Both the position numbers and the translations under genes were made by a program. This document shows, in pieces, positions 10,318 to 20,205 of a stretch of 64,000 nt of DNA (the first letter of the stretch is position 1; each line of letters starts with the position of its first letter). The stretch is from Cerrena zonata (Eukaryota > Basidiomycota > Agaricomycetes > Polyporales > Cerrenaceae), in NCBI GenBank assembly GCA_038087015.1, contig JASBNA010000045.1, positions 124,001-188,000 on the forward strand, read 5' to 3'. The notes under the pieces were generated by a model. It was given only the letters and a program-made list of their open reading frames with translations. It did no database searches and was not told the DNA's origin.

Positions 10318-10401
10318 AGCCCAACGCGGGGCTCGAACCCGCAACCTTCTGATGATCTCATAAATAAGAGTCAGATGCTCTACCGATTGAGCTAGCCAGG
10401 C
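10318..10401 (-). tRNA. tRNA-Lys(CUU) with an 11-base intron
   Basis: The minus strand folds as a cloverleaf. The acceptor strands are GCCTGGC and GTTGGGC (with G-U pairs), the D arm is GCTC/GAGC, the anticodon stem is TCTGA/TCAGA, and the T arm is GCGGG-TTCGAAC-CCCGC. The discriminator base is U, as in S. cerevisiae tRNA-Lys(CUU). The loop reads C-T-CTT-A, followed by an 11-base intron (TTTATGAGATC) at the standard position after base 37. The spliced tRNA is 73 nt. A T-rich stretch follows the 3' end for pol III termination. Confidence 0.93.
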
Positions 10402-10974
10402 GCTTTCTATGACAGAGTTTTAAGCTGGTTTATTATTTTAATTTTTACAATCCTTAAACAAATTCTCCAACTTCAAAAAAACTTTTTGAATTCATTGAAT
10501 ATTTTTAAAATAACAAGCTAGAATTAGAAAAAATGCATTTATTCATTAGTAAAATACTCAATTTTTCTCTCTGGAGTCATTTTGGGTGCTTCATAAGCAA
10601 CTTATATATATATTTATTTATGCTGCGAAGTATTCATGTCTAATTAAACCGCTCACGTTGTTTACAAGCCAGTCTACATAAGTGTAGATTTCCTTGTGAA
10701 TCGGGTTTAAGGTTTTTGAAATTTTTCAAAAAATTCTAAGTAAATCACCTTTTCGCTAATATGAATGTTATTTTCAATAAGTTTACCCTAAATTTTTAGG
10801 AAAAAGTGAAAAATTAAGTAAAATATGAAAAAGTGAAAAATGAAAAATCCAGTACTTTACTGTCAGAATAATCGACTACAACATTCAACTACAAGGAAAA
10901 CTGATCATGCTGAACCAAGTTAAATCTATCAAATAATAATATACAGAGGTTTCCAAACCGTTAAAAAGCTATAC
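10402..10974. other. Gene-free AT-rich interval
   Basis: 573 bases between tRNA-Lys and the 3' end of RSA3, with no supported gene. A perfect 6-bp-arm hairpin (TCTACA-TAAG-TGTAGA) lies at 10673-10688. Repeated GAAAAAGTGAAAAAT-like motifs occur at about 10798-10850. I looked for a solo LTR next to the tRNA and could not define ends. Confidence 0.3.
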
Positions 10975-11526
10975 TCAGTTTTTAATTAGAGCATCCAAAG
11001 AATCTTCATCAAATATGTTACTTCCCGATTGTAACACTTTAGCCAACATTACCAAACTCTTATCAGTGAAATCAGGTTTTTTTCTCAATTCATCTAGATC
11101 GTCTGAAAAATTACTTGCCATTAATCCCAAAAATTGACTTTCTAGGTCGTTTCTATTTTTGTCAACGGTTTGTTTTATTTCTTCTGCAGTTTTAGTAGTG
11201 TTATTTGAATTCAATGTATTCGAAGTAAATTTAATTTCATTTATCTGCTTTTGAGTTTCTTGTGATAGAAGTTCAGTTTCATTTTTATTATTTGTTATCT
11301 TTTCATCATCTGAATCTATATCGATATCATCTATGTTTGGGGTTTTCCCATTCTCAATATTATCAGAACCCTTAATTTCTTCTTCTTTATCGTTATCAGA
11401 ATCGGAAGAAGAAGACGAAGATGACGACTCATCCGACGAAAAATCTTCAGTTCTTCTCTTCTTTCTTCTTCTTCTGCTGGACTTGGGGTTTCCTAACTTT
11501 TCATTAGGCACTTGAGCTGCTGCCAT
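10975..11526 (-). CDS. RSA3: Ribosome assembly protein 3
   Basis: Nucleolar factor for 60S ribosomal subunit assembly. 183 aa, close to S. cerevisiae Rsa3 (220 aa). It has a basic N-terminus (SRRRRKKRRTEDFSSDES) followed by a serine/acidic stretch, exactly the layout of Rsa3. The C-terminal Rsa3 domain covers residues 125-180 (QFLGLMASNFSDDLDELR, KPDFTDKSL, LAKVLQSG). It lies in tandem with HIF1 upstream on the same strand. The spacer holds an A23 tract and a GA-rich hairpin. I saw no PAC or RRPE box that would mark it as a typical ribosome-biogenesis promoter. Confidence 0.87.
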   Translation of the reverse strand: MAAAQVPNEKLGNPKSSRRRRKKRRTEDFSSDESSSSSSSSDSDNDKEEEIKGSDNIENGKTPNIDDIDIDSDDEKITNNKNETELLSQETQKQINEIKFTSNTLNSNNTTKTAEEIKQTVDKNRNDLESQFLGLMASNFSDDLDELRKKPDFTDKSLVMLAKVLQSGSNIFDEDSLDALIKN

Positions 11527-11614
11527 TGTACTTTGATTCTGGAATTCGGATTATGGGAAGATAAAGTATATCAATCTTTTTTTCAAAGCTCTTCTCTTAA
11601 GTGAAGAGAAGAGG

Positions 11615-11637
11615 AAAAAAAAAAAAAAAAAAAAAAA
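11615..11637. repeat. Poly(A) tract, 23 bases
   Basis: Uninterrupted A23 on the plus strand, upstream of RSA3 (which reads on the minus strand). Such poly(dA:dT) tracts commonly disfavour nucleosomes in yeast promoters. Given the run-length errors elsewhere, the exact length is unreliable. Confidence 0.9.
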
Positions 11638-11695
11638 GAGAAGCTACATGCAGGACAAACCATATCGATCTATAAAATTACAGTAATATACAGAT

Positions 11696-12889
11696 TTACT
11701 TCTTTTGTTTTTTTAAGTCATTACCGGAGGATTTAGTAGGTTTTCTCTTTTTAACAACGGAGGTTAAGTCATTGACAGCAGGAGTAGAAGAGGAAGGTTT
11801 AGGTTGGTTGGAGTCGGAAGAGGTAGCTTCACCCAAGATACCTTTGATGATATCCATTTGTTGAAGTTTTAATTCTTCAGCGGGATCTTTTTCTAATTCC
11901 TTGTATCTCACAAGTAAATCTTTTACCAAATCTTCATTATCCTGTTTCTTTTTAGGATCGGATTCATTTTCATTTCTTAACTTGACTGAATCAATTGCTA
12001 ATTTCATTTGATTAGCAGCTTTAGATCTTGAATCGGGATCTTCAACGCAAAATTCCAATGCAAGAGATAATTTGTAGTGAGACTCTGAAATAAGCGAAGA
12101 ATTTTTAGGATTGTATAATTTTAATCTTAAATTTAAACAATTTTCTAAATCAATTGCTGATTGACTAAAATTTTCTGATTCTAAAGAAACTTCACCTAAA
12201 ATATCGTATGTTTCTGATAATTTCTTCAAAGTTATAAGATATTCATTAGTTGTTTCTTCACGATCATTTGATAAGTAAGGAGGACTAATTTTTGATTCCA
12301 ATTCTTTTAAATCTTCAATTTTCGATTCAAAGATTGATCTAGTAAGATCAAGAATTTCCCAAGCAATTTCAAAATCACTTTGTTCTTCTTCTTCGTCCTT
12401 GCTTTCATCTTTGCTTTCATCTTTGCTTTCCCCTTCACCCTCCTCCTCACCTTCTTCACTGTCCTCCTCTTCAGCAACAGGTACGGCGTCATCTTCTTCT
12501 TCAGCCAACGCATTCTCATGGAATTGAAATTTATCATCCTTATCCTCCTTTTCCTTATCCTCCTCCTCCTTCTTACTCTCGGACTCCTCAGGCTTCCCAC
12601 CAAAGACTTCAGATTTCAGAACTGCACTTTGAAATAATGATTTCCCGTATAATAATAATAAGTCCCCGTCATCACTGGAGTTTTCCTTATTGAATAATTC
12701 ACACGCATCTGCGTATTTACTAGAGGCAAGGTCATATTCCTTGACCGCATAGAGCTTGGAGCCCTCGGCTATGAGCTTGCTGACTTCCGGAGAGTAGGCC
12801 ATGGTATCGATCGATGATGAAGCTGTGGAACTGATTCTTTCATTCGGGTCATCCAAACGCGTCTTGAGTTTTTTCATCTTTTTGCCCAT
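11696..12889 (-). CDS. HIF1: NASP/SHNi-TPR histone chaperone Hif1
   Basis: Histone H3-H4 chaperone that partners the Hat1-Hat2 acetyltransferase in the nucleus. 397 aa. TPR-like helices begin near residue 34 (VSKLIAEGSKLYAVKEYDLAS) and are interrupted, as in NASP proteins, by a very acidic Glu/Asp/Lys insert (about 103-172, with KDESKDESKDEEEE repeats). The TPR array resumes to about residue 320 (YDILGEVSLESENFSQSAIDL, ESHYKLSLALEF). A basic tail (KKRKPTKSSGNDLKKQKK) is a plausible nuclear localisation signal. The order TPR, acidic insert, TPR, basic tail is diagnostic of the family. The orthology call to Hif1 is inference from architecture. Confidence 0.82.
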   Translation of the reverse strand: MGKKMKKLKTRLDDPNERISSTASSSIDTMAYSPEVSKLIAEGSKLYAVKEYDLASSKYADACELFNKENSSDDGDLLLLYGKSLFQSAVLKSEVFGGKPEESESKKEEEDKEKEDKDDKFQFHENALAEEEDDAVPVAEEEDSEEGEEEGEGESKDESKDESKDEEEEQSDFEIAWEILDLTRSIFESKIEDLKELESKISPPYLSNDREETTNEYLITLKKLSETYDILGEVSLESENFSQSAIDLENCLNLRLKLYNPKNSSLISESHYKLSLALEFCVEDPDSRSKAANQMKLAIDSVKLRNENESDPKKKQDNEDLVKDLLVRYKELEKDPAEELKLQQMDIIKGILGEATSSDSNQPKPSSSTPAVNDLTSVVKKRKPTKSSGNDLKKQKK

Positions 12890-12905
12890 ACACCAAATCT
12901 GAGAC

Positions 12906-13038
12906 TGCTAACTACTAACTACTGGCTACCTGCTAACTACTAACTACTGGCTACCTGCTAACTACTACCACTGCTAACTACTACCACTGCTAACTACTAC
13001 CACTGCTAACTACTAACCACAGCTAACTACTAACCACC
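12906..13038. repeat. Minisatellite with embedded TACTAAC motifs
   Basis: Tandem array just upstream of HIF1. Two 25-bp units (TGCTAACTACTAACTACTGG plus CTACC) are followed by three 16-bp units (TGCTAACTACTACCAC) and two 17-bp variants ending CTACTAACCAC. Four copies carry TACTAAC, the yeast branch-point heptamer, on the plus strand, opposite to HIF1 transcription. Confidence 0.92.
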
Positions 13039-13822
13039 AACTGTCATCACATGTCATTAGGTTAGTATTTTGTATAGCTTTCTAAATTACACTATCATTC
13101 CTTTAAGTCATGCCAGCCCGTACGAATCCTCCTGTTCCATCATTCCATAGAGGATTTCGATCAAATATTCGGCGGTTGTCCTTACAAGTTGTAGTCAGTC
13201 AATTGACCAAGTCTAGAGATTCCACTTGCAATCGTCTCTGCGAGGAATTGGGTCTGATCTGAGCACGAAGGAGTTGGCACTCTTCTCCATCACCACCCAA
13301 TGCAAAACTCCTTTGTGCAATGAAACCGGTCTAGTCCAAGCTTAGCTTAGCTTTGTTAGCTTTGTTAGCTTTGTTAGGCTCTTTTGTTTACTTTGGTATT
13401 CGTCTCGTCTGCCATTTTTCTTTTTTTCTTTCTCTGCTTTTTGTTCCTTTTATTTCCATTTTTTTCAACCGGTTACTAAATACTCTACTACTCGTGTGTA
13501 CTGATTGCCTACCCTCTTCTATGTTCCCGTACAAGTATTCCCGTACAAGCATTCCCGTATAGCTATATATTCACGTATAACATTGTGAGAATTGGAGATT
13601 GTCATTTTTTTTGTTAGCGTTTTTTTTTTTTTTTTTGGTTTAAAGTTTTAGTGAGGGAGTGACTTGTTTTCATTTTGAAACGGTTAAATCAACAATACTT
13701 CTTAAAAGATCAAGGTTTTGTTTTAAAATAAGATTTATTCCCCTTCAACACATCCCAACCATCTTGCAAATAGCTCATCGTCTTCCTGTCTATAACAGCG
13801 CCAAATTCCCTTGTCATCCACA
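13039..13822. promoter_or_regulatory. ROM2 upstream region
   Basis: 784 bases containing the ROM2 promoter and leader, with no supported gene. It has a GTTAGCTTT triplication at about 13354-13376, pyrimidine-rich runs at 13419-13468 and 13604-13637 (the latter with a long T tract at about 13619-13637), and three CCCGTA(C/T)A(A/G) copies at 13526-13561. Confidence 0.4.
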
Positions 13823-16800
13823 ATGTATCAACGGGAGTATCAGTCAACATCAACTAGGTCTAATAATGACCCCATTAATCACTCAATAGCGCCTTCGTCT
13901 CAAGTAACTACAACCAAAAAAGCTTTAAAAAGGAAGCCTCCTCCAGGAATTGAAATTCCAGAAATAAATACTCCAAATTCTGGTCAAATTCAATCGGAGC
14001 AACCTTTACCTCCATTACCGCCCACCAAAACATCTTCAGTTTCAACTCCTCCAAGTAAAATACTACCTGCTCTACCTGCTAGACCCAATCGTTCAACTAC
14101 TGAAGGCGGGTCGACGACTTTTCTAAATCCTGTCAATCCTTCAAATAAAAAACCAACCATGAATTTAAAAGTTAATACTTCTCCTGATATTCATCAATAT
14201 AAACAGCAACAGTTAAAACAGCAACAACTACAACAACAACAACAATTCCAAAAACTTCAATATCAACAACAACAACAACAATATCAACAACAACAACAAT
14301 ATCAACATCAACAGCTACCACAGCGACAGTATCCTCCTTATAACGATCAAACACATAACGATACTTACGACGCCTATGACTATGATACTTATTTCCATTA
14401 TGAAAGTCCAAAACCAATGGGTCCTAAAGAATTACCCGGCTATGATGATTTTGATCCGCCTCATTCGAATAAACAATATCAAGATCTGCCTTCTAGTCAA
14501 AATTCTCAACTGTCAAGATCTCGTCCAGCGAGAAAATTTCAAGGATTATCAAATAAAGCTTCCCGCTCTCCAATTGGTCCTTTACCAATCGATAATATAA
14601 ATGTTTTAAATGGTCCTACGCCTCCCTATCCTTCCCAAAGTTATGATGCGGATTTGGATATCATAGCTACTTATAATGATGATTATGATGATCAAGCTTA
14701 TGATTTTTTCAATCCGGACCTAACTCCTTCTAAAGTAAAATTTGATTTCAATTCTGATGGTTCCCATCTTAACTCCTCCCCAATCACTCGTAGATATTCC
14801 CATTCGGGATCTCCTTCAAGAATCCCTCCTTTAAATGATGATAATTTATTAAGCCTCCCTGATGGATCCACCGTTTTAAAACCTCAAAAATCAATGCCTG
14901 CTTTAAGATCAGACGATCATTCCAATAATAATTCAAAATCACCTACTAATCGTCGACACGGAATTGCAAAATTTGGCGGTTCTACTAAATCAACTCCTTC
15001 TTTAAATATCCCATTAAACAATCAGGATATTGATCAATTTGGTAGTAAACCATCGTCCCCAAAAAAATATTATGGAAGATCTCCTTCTCTTAATTATACT
15101 AGCCCGTTTAATGATTATCAATACCAACATAATGACTCGGATTTACCCCCTTCTCCCTCTCCAACCACTGGTGAATCTTACTATGACAATTACTATAGCC
15201 AATATTACGCACCTGATTCAAATGAAATTCAAGAAGTCTCTTATGATGACGAATTCGAAAAATCCGAACGTCCTTCTCGCTGGAGTTCAATTGAATCATC
15301 TGAAACTCAAAAAACTGATATCAGTGATTATTATGATAATATCAATATTGGTACGGGCCAGATTAATTCTGCCACTACTTCAAGTAGTTATGCCAACAAT
15401 AAAATATATTCTCCTGATTATGGTAAAACGGAAACCCCCATTAATTCTTATTTCGATTATTCAATTCTACCTGATTTACCATCTGCTTCATCAAATGATT
15501 CAAATAATGGGCCTCAAAGACACCTCACAATGAACTCTGCAGTTTCTGCAATTTCTTTCCTTAAAAATAATCTATTAAATGATGAAACTAATAATCAAGC
15601 TGCATTGAAAAAGAAAAAAGATGATGAATTACCTCCAGTGCCTCTTGATTTACCTTCTTTACCTTTTTCTTCTTCGTCTTTAGTCACTCAACATTTCTCA
15701 ACATGTGAGCGTGTTTGGTCTTTAAGCAGCGTGTTTGAGTGGTGCTTGAATTTGAAGGTTTGGCTTCATGACCTGTTCATATCTAAAAGGGAATTCAAAA
15801 AGGCTTTAATTAAATTGATCGTTTTCCACAAACGTGATGTTCCATTGGATTTGATTGGTCAAAACGCTGATCGTATTATTGATGAATTATTGAAATCAAA
15901 AGCAATATTTTATTATTATGGCGTTGAAGATAACGAAGATGATGAAAAATCTTTACCCGACCCTGCAACTGGCGAAGTTTCTACCTCAAAAGTCTCCACA
16001 TCACCTGATAATGTTGCATTGGCTTCTAAGGACGAACCAGGTATTTTAATGGATGATTCGGCTTACGTTAGCGGTGTTATGGTTGATTTAACTGACTGTT
16101 ATTGTCATGATCGTGATCATAATTACGCAAGTGGTCGCCAGCAAAATCAAACTTCGAATGAAAACCATAATGAAAATGTACAAAAAAGATGCTACTCATT
16201 CAACTGTAATTTGAACAGATTAATTGAACATGAACTTCAATTGAAAAACACTAACATTCACGAAATAGTCCTTGGTGAAGATTGGGCATCACATTGGAAA
16301 TTGACAGCTGAAGATTTAAGAAACTTTGATAAAAATGTTTCGAAAAGACAATCTTTAATTTTCGATCTTTTGAGATATGAACAAACTTTTATTCAAAGAG
16401 CTACTTGTTTTGTTGAGATTGTTGGACCAGAGTTCATCAAAATCGCTCAGCTTTTGGTTGGACCCGAAATTGTCCTGATAAATAAATTCGAAGATGATAT
16501 GATTAGCCCTGGAAAAGAATTAGTCGGTATTCATGAAAAAAGTCTTTTTCATCCATTGCTTCGTATATTGATTTCCAACGGTAAATTTATCTCCAATCTT
16601 TCGGAAATCGCTAATATATATTATAATTGGTCTCAGGTTGTCAAGAATAGTTTACTCAAATATATGAGTACTGTCCCAATGATCGAGGATCTTTTAAAAT
16701 ATGAGTTAATTAAAAATTGGGTTGACCACAATGTTAGAAACATAAGCAGAGTCAAAGAATTGAAAGTTAACGGACCATTATTATTCATGAGTACCTTCAA

Positions 16801-18766
16801 CTCACGTTATCAGCTGTTACCACTACAGTTATCGGACATTAGAAAATCTTTTGACTCTCAAGATCCTGAATACATTGCTTTAACCAGAGCTATTGATGGT
16901 ATCAAGAAATTAGGTTCGAAGGTTAATGAAATGAAGGTTCACGCGGATAATATTCATGCCTTGAAGAGAGTTTATAAACAATTAACTTGGAAAAGTAGTA
17001 TTCAACAACCAAACATTAATTTAGGATCAGAGAATAGAAGGTTTCTCTTCAGGGGTGACTTATCCCGTAAAGGTGATTTAAAAATTAACACTTACATTAA
17101 TCATTTAATATTATTAGATAATTATTTATTCATAACTGAAAAAATTAAAAATCCTCGTCTGGGTGGATATAATTATAAAGTTGTTGAAAACCCAATACCA
17201 ATTGAATTATTACTTTTTGAAATCAAAGAAAATCAAACACTCGCAACCAGTGGGGGTATTGAAATTTCATTGAGTAAAACGTTAAATTTGAATCCTCTGA
17301 CAAGTCCCAAATCTCCTAATCCTGTATTACCAGAAAATGAAGATGAACCATCATCATTCCCTATAAAACTTAGATATGCTGGAAGAGGCAAACATGATTC
17401 ATTTACGTTTTCAGCAAAAACAGAGCGTGAAAGAATGGACTGGGTTAATCAATTAATTTCGGCAAGAAGTAGTCTTTGTTCCAGATTAAAGAAAACAGAA
17501 CCTTATAATTTGAACTTAATTTCAAATACAAACTTTGCTTATGAATTTAGTAATAGAATTACAAAGTTACAAGTTTGTGCACCTCACGATCCAATTGAAT
17601 CAATTTCAACGGATGCATTTACCAGGTTGGCCAAGTTAGGATGTAATGGTGATGCTTATTCATTGAATAATTCAAGAAATCATATCATATTCAGTAAAGC
17701 TCAAAGTGTTTCCAAATTTGAGTATAGAGGCACGGAATTTTACTTAGTTGGATTAGTTAATGGTGTTTATTTGAGTGATATGCAAAATCGATGGAAAAAA
17801 GTAATTAACGGGGTTGATATAACCAAGATTAGCGTTGTTACATCAATCAACTTAGTGGTGATCTTAGGAAATAAACAGTTACGATACTATACATTAGATC
17901 TGATTATCAATGTTTATTACGAACGCCGAGATTCAATGAGTTCTATTTCATTATCAAATGAACCGGTATCCTTTTATGAAATTGGCCGCCACCGAGAAAT
18001 AACTATGTTATTTTACGCCAAAAGAAAGGGGAACTCTTCAGGAACCACCAATTTCAAAGTTTTAATTCCTGAAACTGATAACGATGGCGTTTTCAATGCA
18101 TTCAAGGTTGTGAAAAAATTCTATGTGGAAGCTGAATGCTTTGGACTATCAATTTTTAATACTTCATTTGCAGTTCACACTCATAAAGGTTTTGAAATAT
18201 TGGAATTGGATAAACTTATTCCAAGATCCATACCAGAAATTCCAAACGTTGACTCCAAGAAAACTGATGCATACGGAAGACGATTACTACAAAATGGTAC
18301 CAATATGTCTATGGCCACTAGTACTTCGATAACTGCATCTTCTTCTCACCCCGGAATTGATGCCATCAAAAGAGCAATGCACGCTAGTAGTATTAAACCA
18401 ATGGGGATGTTCAAGCTAACTAACAACGCTGAATTCTTATTAGTTTATAACGATTACGCCATTTTCACCAATAAACACGGGAAATTATCAAGATTTACAA
18501 TGTTAAAATTTGACTTTAAAGCAAAGTCGATCGCATTCAAAAACAATAACTTGTTCTTGGTCTGCGATGAAGCAATCGAAATATGGTCAATCAGTGATTT
18601 TGTCAATGGATCCAATAGATTAATCCAAGTTATCGTTGGAAAAGATATAAATATGCTTGATTCCAACGATTTGAGTTTTGCCATGGCCAATCCAAAAGTA
18701 GTTGGTCTCCAACTTATTTTCCGTCTCGATAATGTTTCTACCGAAGTCGAAAACAGTCTTACTTAG
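13823..18766 (+). CDS. ROM2: Rho1 guanine-nucleotide exchange factor, Rom2 type (DEP-DH-PH-CNH)
   Basis: Activates Rho1 at the plasma membrane to control cell-wall synthesis and the PKC pathway. 1647 aa. The N-terminal 620 residues are low-complexity, Pro/Ser/Asn/Gln-rich, with a poly-Gln patch at 127-169. Then come a DEP-like segment (about 630-700: SSVFEWCLNLKVWLHDLF), a Cys/His-containing linker (CYCHDRDH, CYSFNC, about 755-800), a DH domain (about 839-1030: RQSLIFDLLRYEQTF, KLGSKVNEMK), a PH domain (about 1079-1215: RKGDLKINTYINHLILLDNY, ERMDWVNQL) and a CNH domain (about 1250-1620). This order is the Rom1/Rom2/Tus1 arrangement. The open frame reaches a TTG at 13811, and the ATG at 13823 (MYQREYQ) is taken as the start. 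One in-frame CTG occurs in the RYQ-CTG-LPLQ part of the DH domain. Confidence 0.92.
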   Translation: MYQREYQSTSTRSNNDPINHSIAPSSQVTTTKKALKRKPPPGIEIPEINTPNSGQIQSEQPLPPLPPTKTSSVSTPPSKILPALPARPNRSTTEGGSTTFLNPVNPSNKKPTMNLKVNTSPDIHQYKQQQLKQQQLQQQQQFQKLQYQQQQQQYQQQQQYQHQQLPQRQYPPYNDQTHNDTYDAYDYDTYFHYESPKPMGPKELPGYDDFDPPHSNKQYQDLPSSQNSQLSRSRPARKFQGLSNKASRSPIGPLPIDNINVLNGPTPPYPSQSYDADLDIIATYNDDYDDQAYDFFNPDLTPSKVKFDFNSDGSHLNSSPITRRYSHSGSPSRIPPLNDDNLLSLPDGSTVLKPQKSMPALRSDDHSNNNSKSPTNRRHGIAKFGGSTKSTPSLNIPLNNQDIDQFGSKPSSPKKYYGRSPSLNYTSPFNDYQYQHNDSDLPPSPSPTTGESYYDNYYSQYYAPDSNEIQEVSYDDEFEKSERPSRWSSIESSETQKTDISDYYDNINIGTGQINSATTSSSYANNKIYSPDYGKTETPINSYFDYSILPDLPSASSNDSNNGPQRHLTMNSAVSAISFLKNNLLNDETNNQAALKKKKDDELPPVPLDLPSLPFSSSSLVTQHFSTCERVWSLSSVFEWCLNLKVWLHDLFISKREFKKALIKLIVFHKRDVPLDLIGQNADRIIDELLKSKAIFYYYGVEDNEDDEKSLPDPATGEVSTSKVSTSPDNVALASKDEPGILMDDSAYVSGVMVDLTDCYCHDRDHNYASGRQQNQTSNENHNENVQKRCYSFNCNLNRLIEHELQLKNTNIHEIVLGEDWASHWKLTAEDLRNFDKNVSKRQSLIFDLLRYEQTFIQRATCFVEIVGPEFIKIAQLLVGPEIVLINKFEDDMISPGKELVGIHEKSLFHPLLRILISNGKFISNLSEIANIYYNWSQVVKNSLLKYMSTVPMIEDLLKYELIKNWVDHNVRNISRVKELKVNGPLLFMSTFNSRYQLLPLQLSDIRKSFDSQDPEYIALTRAIDGIKKLGSKVNEMKVHADNIHALKRVYKQLTWKSSIQQPNINLGSENRRFLFRGDLSRKGDLKINTYINHLILLDNYLFITEKIKNPRLGGYNYKVVENPIPIELLLFEIKENQTLATSGGIEISLSKTLNLNPLTSPKSPNPVLPENEDEPSSFPIKLRYAGRGKHDSFTFSAKTERERMDWVNQLISARSSLCSRLKKTEPYNLNLISNTNFAYEFSNRITKLQVCAPHDPIESISTDAFTRLAKLGCNGDAYSLNNSRNHIIFSKAQSVSKFEYRGTEFYLVGLVNGVYLSDMQNRWKKVINGVDITKISVVTSINLVVILGNKQLRYYTLDLIINVYYERRDSMSSISLSNEPVSFYEIGRHREITMLFYAKRKGNSSGTTNFKVLIPETDNDGVFNAFKVVKKFYVEAECFGLSIFNTSFAVHTHKGFEILELDKLIPRSIPEIPNVDSKKTDAYGRRLLQNGTNMSMATSTSITASSSHPGIDAIKRAMHASSIKPMGMFKLTNNAEFLLVYNDYAIFTNKHGKLSRFTMLKFDFKAKSIAFKNNNLFLVCDEAIEIWSISDFVNGSNRLIQVIVGKDINMLDSNDLSFAMANPKVVGLQLIFRLDNVSTEVENSLT
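14204..14329 (+). repeat. CAA/CAG trinucleotide repeat coding poly-Gln
   Basis: Imperfect CAA-rich array inside ROM2, interrupted by TTA, AAA, TAT and CAT codons. It encodes a Gln-rich patch and is likely to vary in length between strains. Confidence 0.9.
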
Positions 18767-19187
18767 TATCTCTTTCATCTTTTTCATTTTGCAATCGTCT
18801 TGCAATCATTTTTTTTTTTTTTAATTTTTTTTTTGATTTTTTTTTTTTTTTTTTTGCATTTTTTTTTGCATTTTTCAACTTTCGTTTATTTTGTTAAATA
18901 GGTCTCTCTGTATTATTAATTCTCTTTCTTTTCGGGTCTTCATATTCAAGGGTTTCTTTGTATTAAACGGTTTTTTTGTATATAATCTATTTTTTCGTAG
19001 TAAGCTTGTGAGAAGTGTTTTCCGAGGTACAAATCAGTAAATACGAATGTGGAGACAAGCGATCACTGGAAAAAACATTGTGAATACCGGACATAAATTG
19101 AAATTGTATAAAACTGAGTACAAGTGCCAACCTTCTTGATTTGTTTAGAGGTGAATTTGAACTTCAATTAGTCAATTTAGATACATA
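18767..19187. other. ROM2-SDR intergenic region with poly(T) tracts
   Basis: 421 bases. T-runs of 14, 10 and 19 bases lie at 18809-18855, followed by two TGCATTTTT copies. This is the likely 3' end of ROM2 plus the promoter of the dehydrogenase. No gene seen. Confidence 0.5.
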
Positions 19188-20009
19188 ATGGTTGATTTAA
19201 ACGTTAATAACAAAGTAGCAGTGATCACTGGGGGGACCAGAGGTCTTGGTTTAGATTGTGCTGAAGCCTACGTTTTAAACGGAGCATCAACAGTTGTTAT
19301 TACTTCAAGAAAAGCTGATGCTTGTAAAGAATCTAAAGAATATTTAGAGAAGATTGCTAAAGAAAATGGTAAATCAGTCAAGATAATTTCAATTCCTGCT
19401 GATCTTACTAAAGAAGACCAAGCAGTTGATTTTTTCAATCAAGTTGCTAAACAAGTTGAAAAAGTTGATATTTTGGTTGCTAATGCTGGTGCTACTTGGG
19501 GTGCTCCATTAGAAGACCATCCAGTTAGTGCCATTAAGAAAGTATTAGACTTAAATATTGCTTCTGTGTTCCATAGCATTCAATTATTCACTCCCTTATT
19601 ATCGAAAGCTGGTACTTTCGAAGATCCTGCAAGAATCATTATCATGTCATCCGTTGCCTCTTTGATTTCTTCAGAACCAGTTGGTACTTATGGTTATTTG
19701 GCTTCAAAAGCTGGGGTTAGTCACTTGGGAAAGAATTTGGCCGTTCAATTGGGTCCTAGAAACATTACCGTTAATTCGTTGGCTCCAGGTTTCTTCCCAA
19801 CCAAAATGTCAAAGGGTCTTATCTCTGCTGCTGGTGATATGATGGTTGAATCAAATCCAAGAAAGAGATTGGGCCAAAAACAAGACATTCAAAATGCTGT
19901 CTTATTTTTAAGTGCTAAGGAATCTAACTATATTAACGGTATTGTTTTACCAATCGATGGTGGTAGTTACTTGAGTGGTGCCTTCGTTCCTTCTTCATCC
20001 AAACTTTAA
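19188..20009 (+). CDS. Short-chain dehydrogenase/reductase with peroxisomal targeting signal
   Basis: Classical SDR oxidoreductase, 273 aa, using NAD(P)(H). The cofactor motif TGGTRGLG is at residues 14-21, NAG at 99-101, the catalytic Ser in IMSSVAS (about 154-158), and the Tyr170-x3-Lys174 pair in YLASK. NSLAPGFFPT and the IDGG near the end fit the family. It most resembles 3-oxoacyl reductase-like SDRs of the RhlG/FabG type by eye, but the substrate is unknown. The protein ends in Ser-Lys-Leu, a canonical PTS1, so it probably acts in the peroxisome matrix, perhaps in fatty-acid metabolism (inference). The intact frame starts at an ATG preceded by ACATA. Confidence 0.9.
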   Translation: MVDLNVNNKVAVITGGTRGLGLDCAEAYVLNGASTVVITSRKADACKESKEYLEKIAKENGKSVKIISIPADLTKEDQAVDFFNQVAKQVEKVDILVANAGATWGAPLEDHPVSAIKKVLDLNIASVFHSIQLFTPLLSKAGTFEDPARIIIMSSVASLISSEPVGTYGYLASKAGVSHLGKNLAVQLGPRNITVNSLAPGFFPTKMSKGLISAAGDMMVESNPRKRLGQKQDIQNAVLFLSAKESNYINGIVLPIDGGSYLSGAFVPSSSKL

Positions 20010-20205
20010 CTGAACTGTTCTGGGTCTATCCAAATCAATTTCTTCTCTTGTCTTTATATGTTGTAGTTATATATTATAATACATGTGTGATGTACGGATG
20101 TCTAGTAATATTCAAAGTTTTTTTTTTCTTTAATTAAAAGATGCCATTTGTTCCTCTTATTATTCTTAAAGCAAGGTAATTTAAACAAGGAAACGATCAA
20201 GTAAA

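Noticed and set aside
10402..10974. Solo LTR or transposon remnant beside tRNA-Lys
   Set aside because: No terminal TG...CA repeat, target-site duplication or primer-binding site could be defined.
15030..15533. 167-codon open frame inside ROM2
   Set aside because: An alternate frame of the AT-rich low-complexity ROM2 N-terminus, giving Ile/Leu/Met-rich text with no independent support.
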